DNA from: Callorhinus ursinus
Taxonomy: Eukaryota > Chordata > Mammalia > Carnivora > Otariidae
Direction: 5' to 3'
Assembly (NCBI RefSeq): GCF_003265705.1
Contig: NW_020313044.1
Location: 1,528,463 to 1,592,462, forward strand
Length of the DNA: 64,000 bases
Each line of letters opens with the position of its first letter. Positions within the stretch are counted from its first letter, which is position 1. The notes beneath the pieces are model-generated. The model saw only the letters and a program-made list of their open reading frames with translations, was not told the DNA's origin and searched no databases. Made by a program: the position numbers and the translations under genes. Positions 51,882 through 64,000 of the stretch are shown here, piece after piece.

Positions 51882-53853
51882 TGAGAGACCCCTTTCTCAG
51901 CGTCCCCCTCTCCCCAACACGCCTTGGGAACAGGCTCCCGAACCCTGGGTTCCCGGGCCCCTCAGAGTTCGGCTGGTGCTGTCGCTGCCTCCTGAAAGAC
52001 GCGGACCTGTAGTTCCCAGCCTCCCTGGAAACCTGCGCCCTGCTCCCTTCCTCCCGGAGCCCCGAGTGGGGCGGGAATGTGGGCAATTGTGGGAGGCACA
52101 GAGGCTGCAGTTGGAGCTGCTCGGGGCTTTTTTATCTGGCAGTTACTTCCTCCTTGTCTGAGCCCGGCTCGGCCTGGCGGTCTCCAGAAAGGCCAGCTCT
52201 CGGGACTCTCTTCGGGCTCCTTTCTCTTTGAGCTTCTGGGTGACAGGAGCTGCAGTTGTGGCTGTTTTTGATAAGTTTGAGATGTGTCTTAGCGGGCGAA
52301 TGGGGCTGCTGCTGGGTGGTGCTTTTTTGCTCCCAGCTCGGCTACTCCCTCAACCCTGGGAGAGGTTTTGTTGTGAAACTTTGTGTTGGAGCTTGGGCGC
52401 TTTTGGAATACTTGCCTTGGTATATTTTGTGATTAAAGTTGTTCGGTAAAATAGAACTTAACTAGTATTTGGGATCAGGTTGTGTTATTTTTGTTAATGT
52501 GGCGGCAAAATATTGTCTTTGAGCTTTGCAAGCCTCTTTAGTTCCTCATTCTGATAGCGGCCCTAGCTTCTCTGTTAAGATACTATGAAAATAGGGAGAT
52601 TCTTTTGGAATGTAATGCATCAGCAGGCAGAAGGCAAATTTTCGTGATGAACTTGCTCCTCTAGATATTTTATTTGCTGTAAATTGGAATGATTTTGGGG
52701 GATTTGATATTGTAGGTTTCTGATACTCATTTTTCTATCTATTGATCGGTGGTGGTAGGCTTCCCCCCCTCCCCCTTATCAAGCTTTATGGGTTGTTTGG
52801 CTTGCGGTTGGCTTAGCCTTTGCTTCTGCTACTTGAGTTCACATTCTTTGATCTTTCTCCATGCTAAATAAGAAAAGGCTGCTTGGGCATTTATGAGGCT
52901 TCAGTGGGGCGAATTTGTAAAAAGATACCAGGAATACAAGGGGACGAGGATGATGATGAAGGAGGGGATTTGGATTTAAATTCCTCTGTGCTTTCTTCAA
53001 AAGACTGCTTTCTAGGTTGGGGTGGGGGAGAGGTGTCTCTCTCAGAGCCATTAATTTACCCCCGTAAGTGCAAAACATAATGAAGATCCATCATTACATG
53101 CATACTTTGACCTAAGGCCTAGCCTGCCCTAGCTTTTCAGTTGGAATTTTATATTCTAGTTGTTTCCTCCATCAGATGAATTGCTAATGAGCTCTGCACC
53201 TGAAATGGCTACCCATTCACTTTGTTGTTTGCTGGGCTCCCTAAGGGCAGAGGTTTTTGAAGCTCACTGAAATGCTGGACACTACTAAGCTAAATACTGA
53301 ATAATTTTACCACTGGGCTCATTGAATTGGTTTCTCAAACCAAGTAAAAAGTTGCAGTGATTCTTGGAAATTAAAGCCAAGCGTACATTAGAACTGTGTT
53401 GAGGTCTTGCATGGAGCTGTATACATAAAGAAGCAAAGGCAGATTAGGATTTTGAGAATAAACAAGCTTGTCCTGTATGTTTATCAAGGGACATAGATGA
53501 GAAACAACCACAACAAAACTCAGAGCCTTTAGAATTTTTCACCAGTTTGCAAAATTGCTCAAGAATTGCAGTTGCTATGTTGAGGTTCTATTAATGACAA
53601 TGACTAGTCTAGGATGAGAACTGGCCGTTTGTTTTTCTTTTTCATTAAAGAGATTTCCTTTGGACCCTAGACATGTGGGCCTTACCAATTTGCACCACAC
53701 ACCGTAGTAAACACAACCGTCTTCCAATCAAAAGTGTTCTTCCTGTACTCAAGGGTGGAGTTTTCAAGCAGCTGGCCTGTGATTGGGCAGATTTTCATTC
53801 AGTTAGTTTAAGATGTTTTCAGGCATGCTTGGTTTTGAGTAATGCATAGCAGG

Positions 53854-53865
53854 GCGCCCCCTGTT
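53854..53865 (-). promoter_or_regulatory. CTCF-like motif in KDM3B intron 1
   Basis: On the minus strand the sequence reads AACAGGGGGCGCCCTGC; the AGGGGGCGC core is a full match to the CTCF consensus core. It lies 2.2 kb inside intron 1 and faces the motifs of the promoter island. Confidence 0.5.
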
Positions 53866-54599
53866 AAGGATGAGTAATTGAGGGTTGGATGAATGAGTTT
53901 TTGAAGTGATTGAAAACACTTCTCAGTTTTAGGCTCCATTAATACCCTCTTTCTAAATACTTTTTAATCCTGAATGTTTCAAAATGTAGCCCTGCTCCAT
54001 TTAATGAACCCTTTTCTGGAAAACAATACCAAAGCCATGTACTACCTTAAAATGAAATATGAAAAAAGAAAAGTCAGGATCCTTTTGATTGGGAGTTTTG
54101 TTGTTGAGGGTTTGATAGTGGGCATCTTCATCAAAGCTATGCTAACAAATAATTACTGAGATTTTTAGATGTAATAGGGAAAAAACCTCCCCGCCCCCCA
54201 TGGAATAGTAGCTTTATTTGTATTTCTAAATAGGCTTGTTTAAAAAAAAAGTCTTGTTGCAAGATTAGTTTAATGGATTTTTATGCATTTCTTTCTGACT
54301 CTAAAGTCTGTCCTCTTTGTGTTCTAAATCATTATTGGTTCATATGAGTTGCAGAGACCTTGGAACCTTCATATATGTAGGGACGGTAGGTAAGACACAT
54401 AGACCAAAAAAAAAACATGGGTTTTCCTTCCCTTTTTTTTTTTTTTTTTTTTGTTAAAAAGCAAGACTTCCATTTTGTGAAATGTCAAATAACCAAAAGT
54501 ACCCAGGAAAAGCCAACAATTATCTTTCACAGGCCTCCACTTGCAAAAGAAGGCTTTGCTCATCTTTCTTCATACTAGTACAAAAAATGTAAAAACATT

Positions 54600-55740
54600 C
54601 ATCTATATACAAAGGGTTGCCTTTTTCTTAATCAAATGTATCACGCTGCACAATATCTGCAGGCTCTTCCCCCCCCCCTTTTAAGTAAGGACTCTGTTTT
54701 TTTAAGATTCTATTTTTAAGTAATCTCTATACCCAACCTGGGGCTCAAACTTAGAACCCCGAGATCAAGAGTTGCAGGCTCTACCCACTGAGCCAGCCAG
54801 CTGCCCCTCTCTCTCCATTCAACATCATACCATGGGCATCGATACCTATAGATCTTACTCATCCTTTTAGGTAACTACATTGTATTTCATAGAATGGATG
54901 TACCATCATTTGTTCAATCATTCCTCCTTATGCTGTTAAAGTTATTGAAAAAAAATTTTGGTACTACAAATAATGCTGTGGTTAATAAACTTGAGCATAT
55001 ATCTTGTGTAATCATGGTTTTATTTCTGTAGTTTAGACATTCAGGAGTGGGTTAGGAGCTACAGGAGTGTATGCATCTTTTATTTTATTAGGTAATGCCA
55101 GGTTGTTTTCCAGTGAGGTGAAAGCATTTCATACTCCCACCAGCAGTGCGTGCATGCAGTGCTTTCCCTTTTTACCTTTGCCATCATGGTGTCATCGGTC
55201 TTTGTCATTTTTGGCAATCCAATGGGTAAAGAATAATATAGCATTTTCATGACTACTGGCTTTTTTCTATGTTTATTGGCTCTTTGTATTTTTTTAATGA
55301 GTTTTATGCCTATCTTTTGCCCATTTGAATAAAGGAGTTGTCATTGCTCTGTACAAGTTCTGTGCATTTTCAGGATATGAACTCTTTTACTTCACAAGTG
55401 TGTTGCAGTTATTTTCTCTTTGTCTTTTAACTTGATGAGTTGTTTTGCCATACAGAAAAACAAAAATGTTTATATCATCAGATCTCTTGGACTTTTCCTA
55501 ATGGCTTCTGGGTTGCTTGGGGACAGCTCCCCTGTCTTGAGCCTATATAAATGTTGTTCAGGTTTTCTTTATTTTTACCTTGAGATCTTTGATCCACCTG
55601 GAATATTTTTGCAAACGGCATGTGAGGTGGGGGATCTAACTTGTTTCCTACTGAGTAACCAATGGTGGCAGCACCAATTTTATTAAGTAAACTGCCCTTT
55701 TCTTGCTGTTTCTTATAATTAAATGATGCCTTTAGTAGCA
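54600..55740 (-). mobile_element. L1 fragment with a short CAN-SINE
   Basis: Reverse L1: CATACTCCCACCAGCAGTG, TTTGATCCACCTGGAATATT and CAGCACCAATTTTATTAAG. The short CAN-SINE is at about 54700-54807. Confidence 0.8.
54700..54807 (-). mobile_element. Short CAN-SINE variant
   Basis: TTTTTAAGTAATCTCTATAC tail side and CCACTGAGCCAGCCAG head side. Confidence 0.85.
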
Positions 55741-55790
55741 CTGATTTGTTTTGAATGTGTAGCGTAGCTATCACAGCTCTCCAGAACTTG

Positions 55791-56114
55791 GAAGAGGAGT
55801 GAAAGCATATCTGCCTTATTTTTTTTTATCCCTTAATCTTTCATCTTTTATCTGGCGGAAAGGTGGGCTCTAAAGTACTCCTTTCCTTTGATTCCAGATA
55901 ATGTAATAATTGTAGCAGTGTCCAGGCTAGTACCATGTTTCTTCTGTCTGGGAGTCTTCCAAGAGGACTGAAAGCATATCTGTATCTGCCTTATTTTTTT
56001 TTTTACGTCGTCCTTGTCTCGGGTTAGGTGGACTTTAAAATACCTCCCTACTTTGTTTGTAGGTAATGTAATGATTAGAATCAGGTCCAGGACAGTACCA
56101 TGTTTCCAGTCCAC
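55791..56114 (+). repeat. Diverged tandem duplication, unit about 167 bp
   Basis: Two copies offset by 165-169 bp share AAGAG(G/GA)..TGAAAGCATATCTG, TCTGCCTTATTTTTTTTT, GATAATGTAATAATT/GGTAATGTAATGATT and TAGTACCATGTTTC/CAGTACCATGTTTC. I do not recognise the unit as a known repeat family. Confidence 0.75.
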
Positions 56115-58559
56115 AGTCAAAGCCTGTGACCTAGAACTTCAGTCCTAATTGAAATGGGAGTTTATAGATTTTAATGATTATCCTTAAGTGTCCTTTTCTT
56201 ATAATTCCAGAAGTTTAATAAAAAGCTGCATGATACACGATACGCGGTTTATTAAATAGAATATGGTTTTGTGGATTGGTGTAAGGTTTAGAGAACTTTA
56301 AATAAAAGTGAGATTGTACAAATGAATATGTAATGTTTAAGTGTGAGCCCCTCTAACTGCACTTTTCATTTTAATTCTCTTAGAGCAGGAGGTCTGTTTT
56401 TGAGACAGTGAGCCATCCTTGAGTTTTTCAGGCACTCAGGTGTTTCATATTGTTCTTTTTTTTTAAGTTTGTCTTGTATGTATGTGTATAATTGTTAATA
56501 GTTGCCTCTTTGTGTTTGCATTCTGTTTATTTTAGAGCTGTGTAGTATATCCACCAGTGATCACATACACTGGTCATTTTGTCCATCCAGCATCCTCTCT
56601 CCCTTTACTACACAATCAGATCTTTCCTCTTAATTACCCATTTGTTTCTAAGAGTTCCTTCACTAACTCCCCACCGGCCAAGGGCTCATTCCCTCCTTCA
56701 GTGCTCACTTGCCGGGTTCTCATTTCCATTGTGTTATGGTTGATTTAGTTCCCCACTTTCCTTCCCCTAAATGGTGGGTAAGTAACATGGCCTTTCTGTT
56801 GTTAGTGATTTTCTCAACAGCTGGAGTTGATTCCTGTAGGCTTTGCTTCCACAGGCCTGGGGGACACAACACCTGTTGCTGCTTCTCAGTTTTCCACTGC
56901 CTTTGACAGGTTGGTGGTTTTTAAGCCCTCCCTACCCCACTCCCCTAACTGCCAGAGTGTCTTTTACCCTTCTTCTATAGATGGGTAAAACCTGCCTGAT
57001 TGTTAAGTAGTGACTCATATAGTATGACCTCTCTGTTTTGCAAGAGCAAAAACTCCATTTGTGTGTGTGTGTCCAGGAGTAATCAGGCTCTAGGGAACTG
57101 ATTCTCACTAACCAAACTCTCTGGAGACTTATTTGTAAATCATCATATAAGGTTATTAATTTACAGTGGGAGATAATACCTGTCCAGAGATCTGCACAGA
57201 GCCCCCTCCTGGTCTACTCAAGACCAAATTACAGATAAGAAGGACCCTTGGTGTGCAAAGAATCGAATGAGGGAACGTGGGTGTTGCCAAACGATATTTA
57301 TAGCAAGTATCCCTGATTCAGTGATCTTGCACTTTCTTAATACTTTCTGGCTTCTGCTTTGTTTCCCCTTGACCCCTTTGCTTTTAATGTTAACCATTGA
57401 AATCCTATAAAGAGAAGAGAAAGCCTGTGCATTCCAGGTTCTACCACCTCTGTAAAGCCTTTCTGAATCCCCAGCATGTTTTTTTTTTCTTTGCTACTTT
57501 AGTACTTTGTTATATGCCTCTTTTGGAATATTAATCACGGTTTTTCTTCTTATAGATATATAACAAGATGTATAGCTAGCTTATCTTCCCTACTAAATTG
57601 TAAGTTCCATCAAGAACAGAACATGCATTTTTCTGTTACTTTAAGAGGACTTCTCTGACTCCCATATCTTAAAAAGAATATTTAGAAGCTGGTATTAGAT
57701 TAACTTTCACATCTGATTTATTATGGAATTTCTACTTTGTGGCCTCCTGTCATAAGGTGTTTATAATTGATCTTTAATTTTTTTGTTACATATTTCTGTT
57801 GATATGGACTTAGTACTAATTTTTTGGTCTTGAGATTAATGGAATCTTACTTGGGACTCCAGTCCGAAGTCCATCGTCCACTGGTTTTTGTGACTTATAT
57901 CTGGCTTATTAGATTAGAAGCATTAGATGTTTTATTTTTGTGATTCTCAGGTAATGCATGCCTGTGATACAGAATGAAGAAATTATTTTGATGATAATTT
58001 TAAAAGTAGCCCCTGTATGTCACAACCGATTAGAAACTGCTGTTTATGTTTTGATACATATTCATCTAACCTCTTTTTTAGAATTGTTAAAAGTCGAATT
58101 CATACTGTATTTTCAATTTTGTGTTTTGCTTTTTTACTTAATGTCGCAATTTTCCTGTGTTACTGAAAACTTTTGTGTATGGGTGATTTTAATTTTCTTG
58201 GTGCTTTATTTTCCACAGGTAACATGTATTCTCAACTGAAAGGAAGACAATAAAATGCTTTCTAAGAAAAATCTTACAATTTTTATTGGCTGGATAATTT
58301 ATTTAACTGTTCCTCTTTCATTGAATATTGAAATTGTTTCACATTTTAGCCTTTATCAGTTATGCCGTGATGAGCATTTTTGTGAATAAAGCCTATCCTG
58401 GATTATTGCCAGGAGTGTTATTATGGAGACACAGAGTGTTCACATATTTAAGATTCTTGATAGATAACATTTTTTTTCTTTTTTTAATATCATACCAATT
58501 TATAATCAGACCAGTAGTGTGAGTTTCTTAAGGAATGCAAGTTTATCAGGAGACCAAAG

Positions 58560-58745
58560 TCCACTAGGCCTTTTATGCTTTTATTTCATTTAATCCTCAG
58601 ACAATCCTTTGAGATACTTACTGTCCCTATTTATAGGCAAAGGAGGTGAGGCGCAAAGAGGCTAAAGTGACTTGCCCTGGGCTACACTGCTAAGAAATGA
58701 GGAAGTTGGGATGCAAATCCAGATCTTTGTGATTCCACAGCCCCT
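58560..58745 (-). mobile_element. MIR SINE
   Basis: Reverse MIR: GAGGTGAGGCGCAAAGAGGC, AGTGACTTGCCCTGGGCTAC. Confidence 0.8.
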
Positions 58746-58886
58746 AAAAGCGCTATATATGTATATGCTTGAGTTTTTATTCAGGTTATCCCTATGGTAC
58801 TCAAGTACTTAACATTTAATTTATTGTGGTTGTTATAAGGGGGGGGTGAGGTGGTGAATAAGGTTAATTGTTAGAAAGCTATCTCT

Positions 58887-59079
58887 CTCTTTTTTTTTTA
58901 AAGATTTTATTTATTTGAGAGAGAGAATGAGAGAGAGAGCACATGAGAGGGGGAGGGTCAGAGGGTGAAGCCGACTCCCTGCTGAGCAGGGAGCCGGATG
59001 CGGGACTCGATCCGGGGACTCCAGGATCATGACCTGAGCCGAAGGCAGTCGCCTAACCAACTGAGCCACCCAGGCGCCC
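58887..59079 (-). mobile_element. CAN-SINE
   Basis: Target duplication TAGAAAGCTATCTCT. Confidence 0.95.
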
Positions 59080-60016
59080 TAGAAAGCTATCTCTTGATCA
59101 AAGGAACCACACAGAGAAAATTGTTTTTTGTTTGAAAACTGCTGTCTTCTAGACATGCATCATTCCGCATCTTGGCTATCGAGATATCCCACAGTTTTGT
59201 AAAATCATTTGAAACAGACTTTACGTTTTGTTTAGAATCATTAAAATTCAGCTGGTAGATTTTATAGATCTTAAATTGGCTTTTTTCAACAACACCTGAA
59301 TCAGGCAGCAAACCCTTGTGGCTGATCAAAGGAACTCCAGAGAGCCCTGCAAAATGAAAGACATTTATAGGCAAAAGGAGGTGGGACAAGAAGATTATTC
59401 TAGCAAAGAGCTGATTGTTTCAGACAAGACCACTTTCCTTGGGGGGCAGTGGGGGTCTGTCAGGCTGATTACATCACTAGTAGTGACCAGGTAGTTCCAG
59501 ATTTACTGGTTTAAGATTCCATTCCTGGGAGATTTGTGATTTGATGACTTGGGCTTAGCACAAGTGACTCCATTTTGGACCTGTTGTCCTTTTTGAACAG
59601 AGTGTAGGTAGGAAAATTGGAAAAGAAAATTTAGGGACCTTGGGAGTTGAGTTAGTCTTCCATTTCCCTTACTCTCAGTCATCACAATATCCTGTTAGTA
59701 TTATCTCTGTGGTTTCTCAAACTTTTCCCTTCATACAGCCTTGTGGGATTAGGCCTTTTTCATCTCTTTCCTGGATTATCATGGCTTTGTAATTGGTCTC
59801 CCTGCCTTCAGTTTCTTCTCTCTGTAATTAATCTTCCACCCTGTTCCCAAAGTTAATACTTTCCCTTTTAAAAGTATTAAGCATTTTTATGAATACATAT
59901 TTTTTTAAAGAAGAAGGCATATTTACTGATTAAGTCTAAAATACTATTACCTCTTTTGTCTCAATCCTTCTGTTCCCTCACTGCCCCCCCCAAAATCTGT
60001 AACCAGCTTTTTTTTT

Positions 60017-60192
60017 TTTTTTTTTTTAAGATATTATTTGTTTGAGAGAGAGAACAGTCAGGGGGAGGGGTAGAGGGACAAGCAGACTCCTGCTGAGCGG
60101 GGAGCCTGACACAGGGCTCGATCCTAGGACCCCAAGGCCACTACCCACGCTGAAGTCAGACACTCAACCAACTGACACACCCAGACGCCCCT
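60017..60192 (-). mobile_element. Diverged CAN-SINE
   Basis: Target duplication around CCAGCTTTTTT; head eroded (GACACACCCAGACGCCCC). Confidence 0.88.
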
Positions 60193-60256
60193 GAAGCCAG
60201 CTTTTTTGCATATAATACATCTTGGAGATTTTTCCTTAAGTGTTTTAGATGTATCT

Positions 60257-60451
60257 TTTTTTTTTTTTTTAAGATTTTATTTATTTATTTAATTGACAGT
60301 GAGAAAGGGAACACAAGCAGGGGGAGTGGGAGAGGGAAGATGCAGGCTTCCTGCCAAGCAGGGAGCCCAATGGCGGGCTCCATCCCAGGACCCCGGAACT
60401 ATGACCTGAGCTGAAGGCAGCCGCTTAACCAGCTGAGCCACCCAGGCGCCC
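60257..60451 (-). mobile_element. CAN-SINE
   Basis: Target duplication TAGATGTATCT. Confidence 0.95.
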
Positions 60452-60599
60452 CTAGATGTATCTCATTTTTTAAAGACTTCTCAATACTACTTCACGGTAT
60501 AAGTAAAGTGTGTTTAGACATTCATCTAATTTAAAATACTTCGTAATTTCTATTTTGATTTTCTATTTTAAACTGAGCATTAAGTTTTTCCCCAGATGG

Positions 60600-61310
60600 C
60601 ACTATCTTTATAAAACATTTTACTATGTCTTCCCCCTCCCCGTTTAAAACTATCAGTGGCTCCCCAGTGCCTATATCAGGGAACATAAACCCACATGGGT
60701 CCAGGGTACCAGGCTTATGAAAATAGGTGAAAGACCAGAGGGTAGAGTGGAGATTGGCACCTGGAGAGTGCAGACACTGCCTAAAGATGCACATTAAAAA
60801 CAAACCAACAACAACAACAAAACATTCTGCTGGCCAAACAAGACACCTTTGCCACCAGATTTCAATGCATCACGCATTAACATGCCAGTCAGAGCCCTTA
60901 CAGAGCCCTTACTTACTGACTGGTAGCTCTGGCTGCTGCCTGGAACACACAGTCTGCTTTTATGTTTCTGTTCCTTTGTACCTGCTGGAAAGGCTCTCCT
61001 TTCCCTGCCAGAATGCTTGTCTTTTAAGACCCAGCATGGGTACTACTATCTCTTCTGTAAAACTGTTCTAGTTTCTCAAGGCAGATGCCTTTTCTGGCCT
61101 AATATAGCATGTTCACATCTTTGTTACTGCCCTTATTACATAGCTCTATGATCATTTCTATACCTCTCTGTTGACTCATCTGGGGTGTGAGTCCCTCTGT
61201 CAATTGCTAGCTTTATTCACCTTGATATTCTTGACCCCAGTAAATGCTATACATTAACATAAGAGGTGTTCTGTTTTTGTTGAGAGTGAATAAATGAGTA
61301 ATTTTATTAA
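60600..61310 (+). mobile_element. LINE L2 (probable)
   Basis: AAACTATCAGTGGCTCCCCA, GCTGGAAAGGCTCTCCTTTC and the 3' GTGAGTCCCTCTGTC ... GAGTGAATAAATGAG. It resembles the L2 copies at 15395 and 16090. Confidence 0.65.
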
Positions 61311-61952
61311 TTGTAGGAAGGATGGCCTTAGGGAGAACCAGAATCTAAACTGATGATTAAACAATAAACATGAAAGCTTATGTTACTCATATTACTACTA
61401 TCTGATGTTATCAAACGTGAGAGAAATTAATTGATTTTATTAAAGAATTTCTTTGATTTTAATGTCACTAAAATAAATGTAAATCACTTAGATACTATAA
61501 AAGGAATTTTTAAATAAAAGCAAGAGTATTGGCACTAACTTAACTAATGAAATATTTTACATCTAGTCCTTGGGTTTTAGCTGTAGCATGTGTAGTTCTA
61601 TTTGCTGCTTCTATTCTAATAATAGAATTTTTAAAAAAAGATTTTAAATAATCAACTCAAAACTGTTTTAGTCTTGTTCTGTTCAGATACTCAACCTGCC
61701 TTGGTCATCTCTGACTCAGTCCAACCACAATCATTGATTTTTGTTAGTTTATATCCCTTCCTCCTGTTCTGTGACCTGGCCACTACCATTTTAAGAGTTC
61801 ATGTTCTAGGTACTTTAGTCTGAAATGATTCTTTATATGTTCTACCTTCTTCCATTACTCTAGCTAGGGAGTAAAGCACAGTGCTAGGGCCAGAAATAAG
61901 CCTCACTGTTGAGAGAATATGTTTACATATATCCACATTCCATATTGCTCTT

Positions 61953-62169
61953 TATTTTCCTTTTTCTAAAGATTTATTTATTTTGGAGAGAGAGCAAGTG
62001 AGCGAGCGAGTGGTGGGAGGGGCAGAGGGAGAGGGAATCTCAAACAGACACCACACTGACCACAGAGCCCTATCTCACCGCAGGGGACTCAATCTCAGGA
62101 CCCTGAGATCAGGACCTGAGGTGAAACCAAGAGTTGGACGCTTAACCGACTGCGCCACCCAGGCACCCC
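61953..62169 (-). mobile_element. Diverged CAN-SINE
   Basis: Perfect target duplication TCCATATTGCTCTT on both sides. Confidence 0.95.
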
Positions 62170-62644
62170 TCCATATTGCTCTTAAAACAAATTCATATTG
62201 TTAGCCTTGAGGTATAGCTTGCTCCCAGAACATACATCACTGTTGTTGTCATCAAAGTAAACACTTTATTCCATATATGTCCTTTGCCCAAGTGGGTTGC
62301 GAGATAATTTCCCTTAAATTAAGCAAGATCTGGCTTTCCAATAATTGAACTTTTCCCTGATGTTTTCAGATAAGTGATGATAGGATTCCTGAATATTAAC
62401 TTTTGGAATGTTGAAGTTCTTTTGTACATAGAGTAAAAATTGTTACAGCTGTAGTACAGTTACTTCTTTTAGCGTTGTTGTATTTGTGTGTTGCTATAAC
62501 TTATAATTTTGTGACTCGGGTTGATTTTTAATGTGGTTGGCAGATTAGAACTGCAGCATGGCACCTGGCTGTCATTTGCCATGGAACCTCAACCTCTGGT
62601 TTTCTGAGTGATGCCCAGTACAGGACTGTCACTCAGGGTCAGAC

Positions 62645-63310
62645 TCAGCCAGGGCATTTAATGCTTCATGCTTCTTTACATGCCATGCAAGGTCTTGTGT
62701 CTCTTTTAGCCACCTCCTCCTCCTGACATCAGTTATGTAATGGTACCACTCTGGTTCAAAATCCAAGCCATTGTTGCATTTTCCTTTGCCCTTTTATCCA
62801 GCCAGTCATCAAGCTTGGTGATAGAACTCATGGATTCTCCTAAACACAAGTCATTTTTTTTTTCCTAGTCTCACTGCTCCCACTCTAAGTCATCGAAGAA
62901 CACTCCCTATTACCTTCCCCAACTCCAGTCCATCTATAGCCACTGGTAGGTAGGCGAATTTCCTTAAAGCTGACTGCTCTGTTCATAGCTTGACCTCAGT
63001 TAGAAACCTTTTAGTGGCACTTGTGTACATGCATGCACACACAAGCACACTTACCCCTCCCATTGGCAGCTGGATGAATCCCCAATTTTTCATCCCAGTA
63101 TTCAAGGTCTTCCACCTTGACTCTTAGTTTTTTTAGCCTCATCTCCCACTCCTTCCTCCACAGTCTGCTTATATAGCTCCTCGCCATCCTAGAACTTGAT
63201 TGGGACTTTTTTTTTTTTTTTTTTTTTGGCCTCAGCCCATGTAAGTCCCTCTGGACCCCTGAGGTGATCTCTGCTGCCTCTTTATTTTACTTTATTTCTC
63301 TTTGTTTTAT
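62645..63310 (+). mobile_element. LINE L2 (probable)
   Basis: CATGCCATGCAAGGTCTTGT, TATTCAAGGTCTTCCACCTT and TGCTTATATAGCTCC. The 3' end is not clear. Confidence 0.5.
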
Positions 63311-63324
63311 GGCATATTATTCCC

Positions 63325-63530
63325 TAAGTAGTGCTTTGCAATTGACCAAAGTGCTTTTGAATCCATTACTTAATTTAAATTTCACAACCTCTGTATGAGG
63401 GAAGTAAGACAGGTGTGTCGTATCACAAGGGAGAAAGCCAATGCTTGAGGAGGGAAGAGTGACTTGTCCAGTGTTGCAGTTCATAGAGTGGAGCTAATGC
63501 TCAAATCCAAGCCTCCTAGAACATAAACTC
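63325..63530 (-). mobile_element. MIR SINE
   Basis: Reverse MIR: TTTCACAACCTCTGTATGAG, GAGTGACTTGTCCAGTGTTG, GCTCAAATCCAAGCCTCC. Confidence 0.7.
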
Positions 63531-64000
63531 CAACCTTTGTTTATTTATGCTGTTACTACCTTTCTTGGTGCCTGGGTCTGCACATAAGTGCAGACTTGAT
63601 TATCTCTTCCCAGTTGTACGCAAGTTATTTGAAGTTGTGTTTTATTCCCTTGGAACATATATGTATATGAGTGAGCCCATTCATATATTAAATATATTGC
63701 AGTTCAGTGTTCTCTTTCTCTATAAAAAATCATGCTTCTGCTTTCTGAGCCTCGTTTCCCCTTTGTGTGTGTGTAAGTAGAAGTGAAGCTTACTTGTTAT
63801 AATAAAACTGGAGCTTTATATAATGAATTTAATTTCTGGGATAACTTTTCAGCAATGCACTCCACACCCACAAGGTTATATTGTCTGTGAAGAGATTAAG
63901 CCTAATGCTAGGCTACTGAGAAGTGATTTCACACTTTTCAAGTATAAGTGTCCTGAAATTTCATATAATTGTACCTATAATTTTGTATGTTGACTGGATG

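Noticed and set aside
57958..58239. 93-codon plus-strand frame as a candidate KDM3B exon 2.
   Set aside because: It lacks the expected IFVEFDGCNWKQ start and has LINE-like AT-rich composition.

Overview
This is mammalian nuclear DNA, almost certainly from a non-canid caniform (arctoid-type) carnivore. It carries about forty copies of the tRNA-Lys-derived CAN-SINE, with its typical head (GGCGCCTGGGTGGCTCAG), a pyrimidine-rich body and an AATAAA/poly(A) tail. I saw none of the young dog-type copies (GGGATCCCTGGGTGGCG head). Genes are split into short exons with GT/AG borders and promoters lie in CpG islands. Gene order CDC25C (-), FAM53C (+), KDM3B (+) matches human 5q31. Coding assignments rest on translating the sequence by eye and comparing with remembered human and mouse proteins; no search was run.

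Layout. 1-3350: intergenic DNA behind the CDC25C 3' end, mostly CAN-SINE, MIR and MER5, with one good CTCF-like motif. 3350-33235: CDC25C on the minus strand, 14 coding exons (one a cassette) plus a non-coding first exon, in introns full of CAN-SINE, L1, L2, MIR and MER5. 33240-33600: a CCAAT-rich promoter with a textbook CDE/CHR pair for CDC25C. 33741-37200: a compact plus-strand gene that I recognise as a paralogue of histone stem-loop binding protein (SLBP2-like), head to head with CDC25C. 37675-48310: FAM53C, complete. 48310-51050: intergenic. 51050-64000: the CpG island, first coding exon and start of the long first intron of KDM3B.

Main result. Five exons between CDC25C and FAM53C join in phase into a 149-residue reading frame containing a nearly complete SLBP RNA-binding domain (TPNK and YSRRSWD motifs kept), without the long N-terminal half of somatic SLBP. 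This resembles the oocyte-type SLBP2 of other vertebrates. It shares a promoter region with CDC25C, the mitotic and meiotic phosphatase, so a cell-cycle or oocyte programme could drive both; that coupling is inference. Other points: a CDC25C cassette exon that rodents keep but the canonical human protein lacks, an endogenous-retrovirus RNA 3' end re-inserted with a poly(A) tail and target duplication, three CAN-SINEs inserted serially at one site, and CTCF-like motifs at the KDM3B island.
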